Positions 20,555 through 29,119 are shown, counted from the first letter of the stretch. The stretch is DNA of 64,000 bases from Serratia sarumanii (GCF_029962605.1 NZ_CP124750.1:4960001-5024000), one strand, 5' to 3'. Notes: generated by a model from the letters alone, not told the origin. Program-made: numbers and translations.

Positions 20555-20574
20555 GGGGAGTAAAACGGGGAGCG
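20555..20574 (+). repeat. Candidate integrase arm-type sites, left end
   Basis: GGGGAGTAAA at 20555 is followed by CGGGGAGCG at 20566. The same GGGGAGTAAA recurs at 37346 near the right end. Short direct repeats near both ends, close to int, fit arm-type binding sites of a tyrosine integrase. Function is inferred. Confidence 0.5.
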
Positions 20575-20649
20575 CTTTTGCTTTACTAGTCTCATCTGCC
20601 AGTTTATAACCATATACCCCCCACAGCGATTTTTCATCAGGATAGGTAT

Positions 20650-21876
20650 ATGACCTCACTCACTGTCAGGACGGTTCAGGCTCTCATCAAAGCAGGAGAA
20701 CCGGGGAAGTTTGGAGATGGGCGTGGTTTGTACCTGAAAGTCCCACAAAAAGGTGAGGCGTATTGGATGCTTCGATACACAATCGGCTCTAAGAGACGAG
20801 AACTCACACTTGGCAAGGTATCCCATCTATCTCTGTCTGAGGTACGTAGCCTCGCTGAGGATACTCGAAGAAAAGTTGCCACCGGAGATGATCCTATTGC
20901 TGAACGGAAACTTAACCGACCTAAGCAAATCACAACGGTAGATGGATTGTTTGAAGACTGGCACAAAGACCTGGTTAGGCGGTTGAAGCATCCACAAATC
21001 CCAGAAAGGGTATACAAGAAGGATATTGCCCCTACTATTGGTCAACTTTCTTTGACGAAGATAACCCCCATTGATATCCGGTCAATTCTGCAAAAAATTA
21101 CAGATAGCGGAAGACCGACCATTTCAAACGATGCCCTACTCTACATGAAGCAACTATTTGACCACGGCATTAAGCTTGGTCTGCTTCAGAGCAACCCAGC
21201 AATGGCGTTCAAGGTAAATGATGCAGGTGGAATCGAAAAAAGCAGAGAAAGAGCATTAAGTCTTGAAGAAATTGGTCAGGTGTTTAAAGTTTTCAGAGAA
21301 CGCTCTGACAGCTTCTCTCGTGATAACTACCTTGCCTGTGCCCTGCTACTACTCCTTGCTGTTCGCAAAAGTGAGCTGACCGAGGCTCCTTGGGCAGAAT
21401 TCGATTTGGATGAGAAAAAATGGTCTTTACCCAAGGAAAGAAGTAAGTCTGGTGTAGAAATCGTCATCCCGCTTCCCCCACTCGCTATTAAGATTCTTGA
21501 AGAGCTAAAGGTCAGAGCTTTTGGTTCTGATTATGTCTTCCCTAACCGCAGATCCAGTAAGAATCTACACATGGGAAAAGACACCCTCAACAGGGCGATA
21601 GCGAAGCTATTCGGGGTAGAACCAGGTAAGAAGAAGCAACCGCCTAATGTAATGGGAAATATTGAATATTTCACAGTCCATGACTTACGAAGGACTTGCC
21701 GAAGTTTGCTTGCATCACTGTCTGTTCCCCCACATGTCGCAGAAAGATGTCTGAACCACAAGCTGAAAGGTGTAGAAGGTATTTATGACAGGTATGATTA
21801 TTTTCAAGAGAGAGAAGTAGCACATCTCAAATTATCTAGATTGCTTACAAAGCATATTAATTTATTGGATAGATAA
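20650..21876 (+). CDS. int: P4-type tyrosine integrase
   Basis: The 408-residue product has the N-terminal DUF4102-type arm-binding domain (KFGDGRGLYLKVPQKGEAYW). The catalytic domain has Arg239 (AVRKSELTEAPW), His344 and Arg347 (VHDLRRTCRS), His370 (LNHKLKGVEGIYDRY) and nucleophile Tyr379. All the usual active-site residues are present, so it should be functional. It lies next to attL and reads into the island. It should catalyse integration at the 3' end of yicC and excision with a directionality factor, for which the AlpA-type gene at the other end is a candidate. Confidence 0.94.
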   Translation: MTSLTVRTVQALIKAGEPGKFGDGRGLYLKVPQKGEAYWMLRYTIGSKRRELTLGKVSHLSLSEVRSLAEDTRRKVATGDDPIAERKLNRPKQITTVDGLFEDWHKDLVRRLKHPQIPERVYKKDIAPTIGQLSLTKITPIDIRSILQKITDSGRPTISNDALLYMKQLFDHGIKLGLLQSNPAMAFKVNDAGGIEKSRERALSLEEIGQVFKVFRERSDSFSRDNYLACALLLLLAVRKSELTEAPWAEFDLDEKKWSLPKERSKSGVEIVIPLPPLAIKILEELKVRAFGSDYVFPNRRSSKNLHMGKDTLNRAIAKLFGVEPGKKKQPPNVMGNIEYFTVHDLRRTCRSLLASLSVPPHVAERCLNHKLKGVEGIYDRYDYFQEREVAHLKLSRLLTKHINLLDR

Positions 21877-21961
21877 AATTTCCCTTTATTTTTATGTTAG
21901 GAATCATTGAGACATCATAATGTTTCAGATATATATGGAAAGAGTATTTTTTGAACATTTC

Positions 21962-21989
21962 TTGCTAATTCGTACATTTAGTGTACAAT
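21962..21989 (+). promoter_or_regulatory. Promoter with overlapping palindrome upstream of the toxin-like pair
   Basis: TTGCTA at 21962 and TACAAT at 21984 are spaced by 16 bases and look like a -35/-10 pair. The palindrome GTACA-N5-TGTAC (21972-21986) lies across the spacer and -10, a position typical for autorepression. The two small genes that follow start 44 nt downstream. Confidence 0.5.
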
Positions 21990-22032
21990 CAAAAGAAGTA
22001 AAGAGGTATCGAATTAATTAGAAGAGGTCATT

Positions 22033-22212
22033 ATGGATATTCAGGAACTTACGAGAAAACTTAAAAATAAAACAATTTCATACACGACAGAAGAAACAAA
22101 ACAGATCCTTATCGATGCCAAAGTTTTGGTTAAAGATGGTTCATATAATCCAGAGATGTTTTCTAACGAGTTAGTCAAAAAAAGCCAGCGAGCAATGAAG
22201 CGTAGAAGATGA
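22033..22212 (+). CDS. Small basic protein, candidate antitoxin partner
   Basis: This 59-residue protein starts MDIQELTRKLKNKTISYTTE and ends in KKSQRAMKRRR, strongly basic at the C-terminus. A GAGG ribosome binding site stands 6 nt before the ATG. It ends one base before the next gene, so the two are almost certainly co-translated. I recognise no family. The arrangement of a small upstream gene, a tight junction and a palindrome in the promoter suggests an antitoxin or cofactor for the downstream ADP-ribosyltransferase-like protein. That role is inference. Confidence 0.68.
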   Translation: MDIQELTRKLKNKTISYTTEETKQILIDAKVLVKDGSYNPEMFSNELVKKSQRAMKRRR

Positions 22213-22213
22213 T

Positions 22214-22807
22214 ATGAAGTATTTTAATAGTAAACCCTCCATTGTTTATGGTTATCATGGACTTGATAAAGATGTTGCTTACAATATTTTAAATAACCAT
22301 TCGGAATTTCTTTTGAGTGATAACACTTACGACTGGCTTAGTGGAGGTGTTTATTTTTGGGAAAATAATTATGAACGTGCAATGGACTATGCAATTGAGT
22401 CAAGTAAAAGAGCATCTTCAAATATTAAAACTCCGTTTGTTCTTGGAGCTGTTATTGAATTAGGTACCTGTCTTGATTTATTAGACCATAGTGATATTGA
22501 TTATGTTAAAGAAGTTTATGACTTGTTTGTGCAATATTTGAAAGAAACAAATTCTCCGCTTCCAGTGAACTCAAGTTTTAATTCAAAAGTTAATGACCTA
22601 ATGAAAAGAGAATTAGATTGTGCTGTTATTTCTCATGCTAAAGAATTAGCTAAATTAAATGGGATATCTATTGATACCGTTCGGGCATCATTTCAAGAGG
22701 GTAATCCCATTTATCCTTCGGCTAACTTTCATGATAAAACACACATACAAATTGCTGTAGTAAATCCCAAATGTATAAAAGGTGTCTACTTACCAAGAGA
22801 ACGATAA
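22214..22807 (+). CDS. Candidate ADP-ribosyltransferase-fold toxin
   Basis: The 197-residue product begins with VYGYHGLDKDVAYNILNN and continues YDWLSGGVYFWENNYERAMD. This spacing of YHG followed by GG-x-YFW and then a helix resembles the H-Y signature of PARP/DUF3990-like ADP-ribosyltransferases (HG..., then GxGIYF). Similar hypothetical proteins are common in bacterial islands. A third catalytic residue cannot be fixed by eye; the ELDCAVISH segment is one candidate. It follows the 59-residue gene by one base. Function as a toxin is inferred from fold signature and context. Confidence 0.62.
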   Translation: MKYFNSKPSIVYGYHGLDKDVAYNILNNHSEFLLSDNTYDWLSGGVYFWENNYERAMDYAIESSKRASSNIKTPFVLGAVIELGTCLDLLDHSDIDYVKEVYDLFVQYLKETNSPLPVNSSFNSKVNDLMKRELDCAVISHAKELAKLNGISIDTVRASFQEGNPIYPSANFHDKTHIQIAVVNPKCIKGVYLPRER

Positions 22808-22918
22808 TTAGCATTAAACTAAATCGAAGGGACTTATGACAGGTATTATTATTGTGAAGAAATAAAAAAGCCCATCCTTTTTAAACGACGAGCTAAAACA
22901 AATAATTCTACTTTCAAG

Positions 22919-23575
22919 TTATTTTCTTTTTACCCATTCACTTTTAGAAAAAGTCATAGAAGACTTACAGGCAAAACCCATAGAAATACAAAATGAAAAA
23001 GATAATACCAGGATGGTTATACAATACCAATTAGGATTATCATAAAGCTTCAACTTAATCACTTCCCTAAATAAAATCGATAACCATATAAATAACACAT
23101 AATAGCTTATTGTTTGATTAATTTTTGAAACAGAGTATGGTTTTGAACTTAAAAATAATTTATCTATAACACTACTCTCTTTTTTTCCTAAATGAGAATT
23201 GGCTACAACTTTATATAATGGGCCTATAATATCATCTTCTAACATATCAACATGTTTTTCCCAATTTTCCTGCCAAAACTTACTTCCTTTATTAACGCAA
23301 ACCCAAGCGAATGAAAAGACAGCGCCTAAACATCCTACTAATAAAGTAAGCTCTCCCCTATACTCAGCTAATAAACTGTTAGATGATTGAATAGCAATGA
23401 ATGCAACCAAACTTGCCCCAATGAAAGTCCAAAAATAAGTAGCCCTTTTCCAATATAATTCTATTTCGAACTTTCGTATTTCAAGAGCATAAGTTAAAGC
23501 TTTGTCTCTCTTACATGAGTTTGACAGAAAAGCCTCCTCATAATCCAAGTCATTGAAATCATTAGTTTTGCGCAT
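22919..23575 (-). CDS. RipA-family-like membrane protein
   Basis: The 218-residue product has a conserved-looking segment ALEIRKFEIELYWKRATYFW just before the first of about four hydrophobic helices: FIGASLVAFIAIQ, then LTLLVGCLGAVFSFAWV, and two near the C-terminus. A central cytoplasmic-type region (FWQENWEKHVDMLEDDIIGP) separates the helix pairs. This pattern resembles proteins annotated as RipA-family octameric membrane proteins, which occur in many islands with unknown function. It is divergent from the gene at 23672 and downstream of nothing on its own strand. The family call is from memory of the motif. Confidence 0.6.
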   Translation of the reverse strand: MRKTNDFNDLDYEEAFLSNSCKRDKALTYALEIRKFEIELYWKRATYFWTFIGASLVAFIAIQSSNSLLAEYRGELTLLVGCLGAVFSFAWVCVNKGSKFWQENWEKHVDMLEDDIIGPLYKVVANSHLGKKESSVIDKLFLSSKPYSVSKINQTISYYVLFIWLSILFREVIKLKLYDNPNWYCITILVLSFSFCISMGFACKSSMTFSKSEWVKRK

Positions 23576-23671
23576 GAAATCCTCCTGATATTTTTGTATG
23601 AATATTAAGTTGTACTAAGGTGTAAGTAGTATATATAATTGAGACTACTCTCATTACCAAAGGGTTAATAC

Positions 23672-24154
23672 ATGTATAATCAACAATTTAGCACTCTTGT
23701 AGTATCTTTGGTTGATACTGATACCAACCGTATAATGGCAAATCCTGGTGAAGATGCTGGTAAAGGTAGCCAATACATATGGCTGAGTAAAGACACTCTT
23801 GATTTTTTCCCTCCATTAGATCAAAAAAATGATCGGGAAAAAGTTGCAGAGTATACTCTTATCAATTTAAATTATGTTGACCTGAATGAAATACGCGAAG
23901 AAAGAGTTACTTACGAAGCCGATAACAACATGGATGTCAGGCTTGGTACTGGGAGACTACGATATAGCAAAATAGCACAGCCTGGGGATTTAGCCTGTAT
24001 AACGAGAACCGGAGTTAAAGAATATCAACTAAGAATAATACAACAAGGCTCTGCCTCATATGATCTATTAAAAGCCAAAGCAACTACTTCTATTGGTCAT
24101 AAAGGTAAGAAATTTGGTTTCTTGGATAACGAAACATTTTTCCAAATTATATAA
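23672..24154 (+). CDS. Unknown cytoplasmic protein next to the methyltransferase pair
   Basis: The 160-residue product, starting MYNQQFSTLVVSLVDTDTNR, has no membrane segment. Its middle part, RLGTGRLRYSKIAQPGDLAC with QLRIIQQGSASYDLL, looks like a compact beta-rich domain. It converges on the two methyltransferase genes, with 14 nt between the stops. I recognise no family. A DNA-recognition or restriction-linked role is possible because of the neighbours, but nothing in the sequence shows a nuclease motif. Codon use and AT content match the island. Confidence 0.62.
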   Translation: MYNQQFSTLVVSLVDTDTNRIMANPGEDAGKGSQYIWLSKDTLDFFPPLDQKNDREKVAEYTLINLNYVDLNEIREERVTYEADNNMDVRLGTGRLRYSKIAQPGDLACITRTGVKEYQLRIIQQGSASYDLLKAKATTSIGHKGKKFGFLDNETFFQII

Positions 24155-24168
24155 TTATTCAGGGCCGA

Positions 24169-25680
24169 TCAGGCCCTGTGTTTCTTCAAAATAATCAATC
24201 TTTCAGAGTCAATTGAGTTTGACTTATGAAGGTCATATCTTTTATAAACCTCTAAGGTAATATCCTCAAATAACTCCCAACCAATTGATTTTGCGATTTC
24301 AATAAGATATGAAGGTGTGTCTAATTTAAATACTCTACCACTCAGCGTAGTTGTGTTATGACCAACAACTAAGGCAAATTTTGCATTGACCTTCATCATA
24401 GAATAAACATTCTCAAACATTTTTTGCATGTCAGCGAAGTATCTATATACAATAAAAGGCATTGCCTGTCTTCTGAATCCATCTTTTTCAGTTAAGCTAT
24501 TGGACATGTCAAGACAAAGTTCATGTAGGCTGTCTGGAATCTTAAAAAAGTTCTCGTTTAAAGAATTCATCAGATCTTTTTTAAGCGAGGGTGATAATTC
24601 ACGAGACCCTATTAACTCACGATCTAATTTTTTAACCTCATCAGGCGAAGCCAGACCTAGCCATACAATGCTAAGCCTCTGAGTATCAATATAAGGCAAA
24701 GCAGTAGCATAAGGTGGGCTGGTAATTGCACAATCAAATTCTCGAAATCCTTTTAGAGATTTACTATCTCTTATATCAATATTTATAGCTTCGGAATTAA
24801 TAGAATAATCCACTTCAATATTGCATATTGAATTGATGTTAGCACAAAACGAACTCACTTTTATTTTGACAGCATCCCAAAAATCAGTGGTCGGCATTTC
24901 GGATGTTCGTCTCCGAATTCTTAAATCAGCAGGCTCCTGTAAAGAATATTCTCTAACTAAATCACTCACAAGGGCTAAAAATAGATTTCTAAACTTAATG
25001 TTAGCACTTTCATAAATAATAGTTCGAAGAGTTTCTAATTTTTTAAGAGTTTCGATTTGAAACCATTTTTTAAGATAAATTGTACGAACGTCATCTTCAA
25101 TAATAAACTTAGGAGATAACTCTATTGCTTTATCGATACAGTGGTGAGCAAATAATGTAAATTTACTTACATCCATACTAAGAGTAGAGATTTTGGCATT
25201 ACTAATAAAACAGGCCAATGGGTTATAATCGAAACCTACCCCCTCTAAATTATTCAATGCGGATTCATATAAGGTTGTCCCGCTACCGCAGAAAGGCTCT
25301 AGAATTTTAGACTTTTCATTAACTTCTAAAATATTTAAAATAGAAGATACTATCTGAGGATTGAACTTACCTTTATATTCATGTAGCCCATGTGCCCCGT
25401 ATCGTGTTGACTGCCTCTTTGTATGCCCACTTTTGACACAGGAATTCTCTTTAAACTCTTGTAATGACGATACTGAATTCTCGTCATCACTTATCAACCT
25501 CAGGAAGGTTAGCCTTCTGATTTTTTCCATCTCATCATTACTTAAACCATTTTTTTGAACATGATAACCGGTATCAGAATCAAGAATTAAATCTGATGGA
25601 AAAATCAAAGACAGCTCTTTTTTTGCAAGCAATTTTTCATATTCAAAAAGCTTGTAATTTGGAAATTTAAAATTAAGCAT
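24169..25680 (-). CDS. DNA N4/N6 methyltransferase, second of a coupled pair
   Basis: The 503-residue product has motif X-like YKGKFNPQIVSSIL, motif I LEPFCGSGTTLYESALNNLE with VGFDYNPLACF after it, and catalytic motif IV CAITSPPYATALPYIDTQR. The SPPY form is typical of N4-cytosine or some N6-adenine methyltransferases. About 140 residues lie between motifs I and IV and could hold target recognition. Its ATG overlaps the stop of the upstream methyltransferase (TAATG), so translation is coupled. No endonuclease gene lies in the operon. It may be a solitary modification pair, part of a restriction system, or a protective methylase. Confidence 0.82.
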   Translation of the reverse strand: MLNFKFPNYKLFEYEKLLAKKELSLIFPSDLILDSDTGYHVQKNGLSNDEMEKIRRLTFLRLISDDENSVSSLQEFKENSCVKSGHTKRQSTRYGAHGLHEYKGKFNPQIVSSILNILEVNEKSKILEPFCGSGTTLYESALNNLEGVGFDYNPLACFISNAKISTLSMDVSKFTLFAHHCIDKAIELSPKFIIEDDVRTIYLKKWFQIETLKKLETLRTIIYESANIKFRNLFLALVSDLVREYSLQEPADLRIRRRTSEMPTTDFWDAVKIKVSSFCANINSICNIEVDYSINSEAINIDIRDSKSLKGFREFDCAITSPPYATALPYIDTQRLSIVWLGLASPDEVKKLDRELIGSRELSPSLKKDLMNSLNENFFKIPDSLHELCLDMSNSLTEKDGFRRQAMPFIVYRYFADMQKMFENVYSMMKVNAKFALVVGHNTTTLSGRVFKLDTPSYLIEIAKSIGWELFEDITLEVYKRYDLHKSNSIDSERLIILKKHRA

Positions 25681-26789
25681 TATTTTTTCCTAAGAACCAC
25701 AATTGTTTCCTCTTTAATCTTTGCGTAGGAAAGATTAAATGATTTTCTATTAGAATTCATGGTTCTATTGAACCTTTCAACAACGTCAAAACCGAGATTT
25801 TCTGCTGCCTCAACAATAAGGTCAGCATTATCAACATTTTTACCATGAATTATGGATCTACCAACTACAAAAGCAGCGTGTCCATGCGTTATAAGAACAG
25901 AATCTATAAGCTGTAAAGTTCCATACATTTGATGGTAAAAATCTCTCTCAGTATGATGATTTTTTTTGAAAAAATGTGCTCTCGCTCCAATTTCTTTTTC
26001 TTTAATTTCTTTTGGATCAAAGCCCAACCACCACATTCTATATTTATGATATAGCCAATATTCATATGCATTAGGATATGGAGGTGAAGTTACAACAAGT
26101 CCCACAGTCGAATTAATGTCAGATGGTTGAACAGCTAATACATCTTTATTAATAATTTGACATGGGAAATCACTACTATTGTATAACAATGAAGAGTTCA
26201 GTTTCTCACATGAAACAAGGAACAATCTAAATACATCTTCTGCTACTAAATTTTTATTTATAGCAGCATAACGTGTGTCGCTTTCTTGATTCGATGCTTT
26301 TACAATGATGGAAGAGAAAGCAACACATAACGCGTCAAAAGTATCGCGCCCCAAATAATCATGTATACTTTTCTTCAATTTCAACAAATTAACTTGTATA
26401 TCAGACTTGAACCAATGATTGATATTTGGAATACTTTCCAACTCATCAATATCAACCTTTCTTGATTTTGCATCAGCCACAACGTCATTAAAAACCGTGC
26501 CAAAGTTAGGAGGGATTTTAGTTGTTTTGACTTTAGAAATTAAACAAGCTATAGGATTGAGGTCAATTCCAACGCATGGTAAACCTAATGATTGTGCTAC
26601 TTTTAGAGTTGTTCCAGAACCGCAGAATGGATCAAGAACTGAAGTGTTTTTATCACAGCCTAAATAATTAATTAACTGAAAAGGGATCTCAGGTATGAAT
26701 TTCGCAGGGTAAGGGTGAATTCCATGAATAGAATCGCTAATAATCTTTTCTTTAAAATCCCAATCCAACTCAGTAATAAGCTCTGCCAT
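25680..26789 (-). CDS. DNA N4/N6 methyltransferase, first of a coupled pair
   Basis: The 369-residue product opens with SIHGIHPYPAKFIPEIPFQL (motif X). It has motif I VLDPFCGSGTTLKVAQSLGL followed by VGIDLNPIACLISKV, and motif IV VVTSPPYPNAYEYWLYHKYR. A C-terminal NADLIVEAAENLGFDVVERF completes the Rossmann domain. It resembles its neighbour in motif order (X, I, then IV) but not in detail, so the two are probably ancient relatives and not a recent duplication. It leads the two-gene operon and overlaps the second gene by one base. Confidence 0.82.
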   Translation of the reverse strand: MAELITELDWDFKEKIISDSIHGIHPYPAKFIPEIPFQLINYLGCDKNTSVLDPFCGSGTTLKVAQSLGLPCVGIDLNPIACLISKVKTTKIPPNFGTVFNDVVADAKSRKVDIDELESIPNINHWFKSDIQVNLLKLKKSIHDYLGRDTFDALCVAFSSIIVKASNQESDTRYAAINKNLVAEDVFRLFLVSCEKLNSSLLYNSSDFPCQIINKDVLAVQPSDINSTVGLVVTSPPYPNAYEYWLYHKYRMWWLGFDPKEIKEKEIGARAHFFKKNHHTERDFYHQMYGTLQLIDSVLITHGHAAFVVGRSIIHGKNVDNADLIVEAAENLGFDVVERFNRTMNSNRKSFNLSYAKIKEETIVVLRKK

Positions 26790-27175
26790 CTGAAATCACA
26801 CCATTATTAAAAACAACCTCTTAAAATAGCATAAATTACAAACAAACACAACAAAAAACAAACAATCACTGGAATATCAATTATGTATGCTCTATAACTT
26901 TAAAGATTATTTCATTATATTTAGACCAAAAATGCAAAAAATCTATAAATGACATGAAGTTAATCAGGCATTTTTATAAAGCACCTGCTAAAACTCAACA
27001 TTACTGATATTATCATTTCAAATTTCTATTTATCATTAAGTTTAGCAATAAACAAGCCTATTGCCCTTAGAATTAATCTTATTTAAGGACATGTAGTTAA
27101 GGCTCATTACCCACCAAATTTATAAAAAATAACTGCCATCCTGAATTTTGAGGATTTAAAGATTTTTAACTTAAG

Positions 27176-27218
27176 CAAGGGCTAACTCATCGAAGCTACG
27201 CTTCTTTGAGTTCCCTTG
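27176..27218. other. Nested inverted repeat, candidate origin of transfer
   Basis: Three nested arms pair outward from a TAC centre: GAAGC/GCTTC, AACTCA/TGAGTT and CAAGGG/CCCTTG, covering 43 bases with small bulges. It lies about 150 nt upstream of the MobC-like gene, in a 577-nt stretch (26790-27366) without another gene. Position and structure fit an oriT. A T run follows on the plus strand, so a terminator is the alternative. The rest of this stretch is AT-rich and holds only a short GCAATA/TATTGC repeat at 27045-27064 and the start region of mobC. Confidence 0.5.
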
Positions 27219-27366
27219 TTTTTCGCCCTACGGTTGAAAAAGAAGAGCTGGGTCAAATTCAAAATATTGACATATCACATTTTTGAAATATAAATATACA
27301 GAGTGCCGCAACGGAATTGCTCACAATAAAAGTAATACAAAACCTAATATACGAAAAGGAGCTTCT

Positions 27367-27744
27367 ATGAAAGAAACTATAGCATTACCATTCTGTAAGA
27401 AGAACAACAAAGTCCCAGCAAAATCATTGCGAATCCATTGTGTCAGCGCCCGATTCAACCATGAAGAACTACAGCTTCTCAACACGAAACGTGGTGATAA
27501 AAGCAAGGGTGAATGGCTCAGATTAGCTTCTCTTGATAAGCTTCCCATAATGGTTCCACCAATAAATATAGAAGCCTGGAAATCATTAGCCGAAATATCT
27601 CAGAAACTGAATAACCTAATATGCCATCTTGATACTAAAAGTAGCGGAGGTGAGCTTACAAAAACAGAAATCTTCGCTATAAAGCGTCAGATATCAGAGC
27701 TTCGCTCATGCCTCACAGCTTCTGATTTGCCAAGTGGTAAATAG
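27367..27744 (+). CDS. MobC-like relaxosome accessory protein
   Basis: The 125-residue product starts MKETIALPFCKKNNKVPAKS and has a basic N-terminus followed by SARFNHEELQLLNTKRGDKS, resembling the ribbon-helix-helix region of plasmid MobC proteins. A helical C-terminal half (AEISQKLNNLICHL, then KRQISELRSCL) fits dimerisation. The ATG at 27367 has a strong AAAAGGAG site; an in-frame ATG at 27283 lacks one. The stop is 5 nt before the relaxase gene. It probably binds oriT and helps the relaxase. Confidence 0.75.
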   Translation: MKETIALPFCKKNNKVPAKSLRIHCVSARFNHEELQLLNTKRGDKSKGEWLRLASLDKLPIMVPPINIEAWKSLAEISQKLNNLICHLDTKSSGGELTKTEIFAIKRQISELRSCLTASDLPSGK

Positions 27745-27749
27745 TTTTC

Positions 27750-28880
27750 ATGAAGGGAATGCAAAAAATCAAAAGAGGAAAAACCTTTAATGGCCTTATT
27801 TCTTATTTATTAAAACCTGCTTCGCACCACAAATCAGATCCGAGTGTGGTTGGTGGCAATGTGATAGAAAGCTTCGCAGAAGCACTAAGTGCAGAGTTCA
27901 ACGCTACGAAGCTCCTACGCTCCGATGTAAGTAAACCTGTATGGCACAATTCTCTGCGTCTGCCTGCTGGTGAGAGTCTACCATTACAACGATGGAAGCT
28001 GTTAGCCGACGACTATATGAAGCGTATGGGGTTCTCTGAGACGCATCTACGAGCTTATGTTCTGCATGATGATAAAGATGGTCAACATATCCATATAGTA
28101 GCAAGCCGCATTGATGCAACATCCGGGAAGCTCTACTTAGGGAAAAATGAGAACCTTATCAGCACCCGTATAATACAGCAGCTTGAACTTGACTATTCAC
28201 TGACCAGAACAAAAGGGCCGGAGGCTAAAGCATCATCAACCTCGCCCTCTCCTAAACCGAAGCGCAAAAAAACTCGTAATGAAACGATGCAGGAAAAAAG
28301 AACTGGTGAGCTATGCTCTAAAACAGTCATACAGGAAGCTATAGATACACTCATAACCAGCAAGATTTCCGAAGAAGAGTTTGTGCAGCAGCTTGCAGCT
28401 CAGAAGATAAAAGCTGTTCCTAACAGAGCGTCAACAGGAAGGATGAATGGTTTTTCGTTTGAGTATAACAACGTTTCATTCAAAGCTTCGCAGCTTGGTA
28501 AAAAGTATTCATGGAAAAACTTAGAGCCGTTCATCATCATTGATTCCCCGACCATAGTTAACAGAAAAACCGAGACATCTAGTTTTTTCGTTGGAATAGA
28601 TATGGAAGACATACAGCTTGCCTCACCTGAGGCTGTCTCATTTGTGGTTGATGATAAAACTCGTGGTAAAAGCTATGTTGACGTAGCGATGCGATGGATA
28701 GAAACCATTCCCTGGGTAGACAAAATAGTTAACACCGTCAAAAAACTACGTAATCCGTTGTTAAGGGCGTTTAAACAGCCTCCCAAGATTTTTTCTGCTT
28801 CACCACTTTCTATAGACCTACCATCTCTTCCGTCTGTTGAAAAACCTGTGAAAACAAACATTTTTAGACTGAAAATTTAG
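27750..28880 (+). CDS. mobA: Relaxase/mobilization nuclease
   Basis: The 376-residue product has an N-terminal nicking domain of the relaxase/VirD2 type. KIKRGKTFNGLISYLLKPAS starts it, and the metal-binding histidines lie in DKDGQHIHIVASRIDATSGK (about residues 108-127). The C-terminal half is basic and ends without a primase or helicase domain. It would cut at oriT and pilot single-stranded DNA through a helper conjugation system. The catalytic tyrosine cannot be fixed with confidence; Tyr19 in the LISYLL segment and Tyr90 in the DDYMKR segment are candidates. It is coupled to the MobC-like gene. Confidence 0.85.
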   Translation: MKGMQKIKRGKTFNGLISYLLKPASHHKSDPSVVGGNVIESFAEALSAEFNATKLLRSDVSKPVWHNSLRLPAGESLPLQRWKLLADDYMKRMGFSETHLRAYVLHDDKDGQHIHIVASRIDATSGKLYLGKNENLISTRIIQQLELDYSLTRTKGPEAKASSTSPSPKPKRKKTRNETMQEKRTGELCSKTVIQEAIDTLITSKISEEEFVQQLAAQKIKAVPNRASTGRMNGFSFEYNNVSFKASQLGKKYSWKNLEPFIIIDSPTIVNRKTETSSFFVGIDMEDIQLASPEAVSFVVDDKTRGKSYVDVAMRWIETIPWVDKIVNTVKKLRNPLLRAFKQPPKIFSASPLSIDLPSLPSVEKPVKTNIFRLKI

Positions 28881-28941
28881 CATAAATCAACCTAAAAACC
28901 CTTATGTTACTGATTTCAAGACAAAATAATTGATCGTTATA

Positions 28942-29001
28942 ACCGATCGATTAAACACCTATGATAGCCAAAGACTATTAAAATATAAAATATCGATCGG
29001 T
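28942..29001. repeat. Separated inverted repeat upstream of the DUF4755-like gene
   Basis: ACCGATCGAT at 28942 and ATCGATCGGT at 28992 are perfect 10-bp inverted copies 40 bp apart. A 13-bp palindrome, GTACA-AAA-TGTAC, follows at 29030-29042. These may be operators in the 239-nt gap before the gene at 29120. Confidence 0.45.
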
Positions 29002-29119
29002 ACAAATGATTTGATAACTTTACAGCTTTGTACAAAATGTACGTTGAAGGAACTATCGGCTAATAGACTGATTTTACTAGCCTATTTTTAATATCGTTCT
29101 ATCATACAGGAAAAATCGT

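Noticed and set aside
20447..20649. tRNA gene as integration site of the island
   Set aside because: No tRNA-like sequence or CCA-end T-arm is present; the repeat at both ends lies in the yicC coding sequence.
27283..27366. N-terminal 28 residues before the MobC-like start
   Set aside because: The ATG at 27283 lacks a ribosome binding site, while the one at 27367 follows AAAAGGAG at good spacing.
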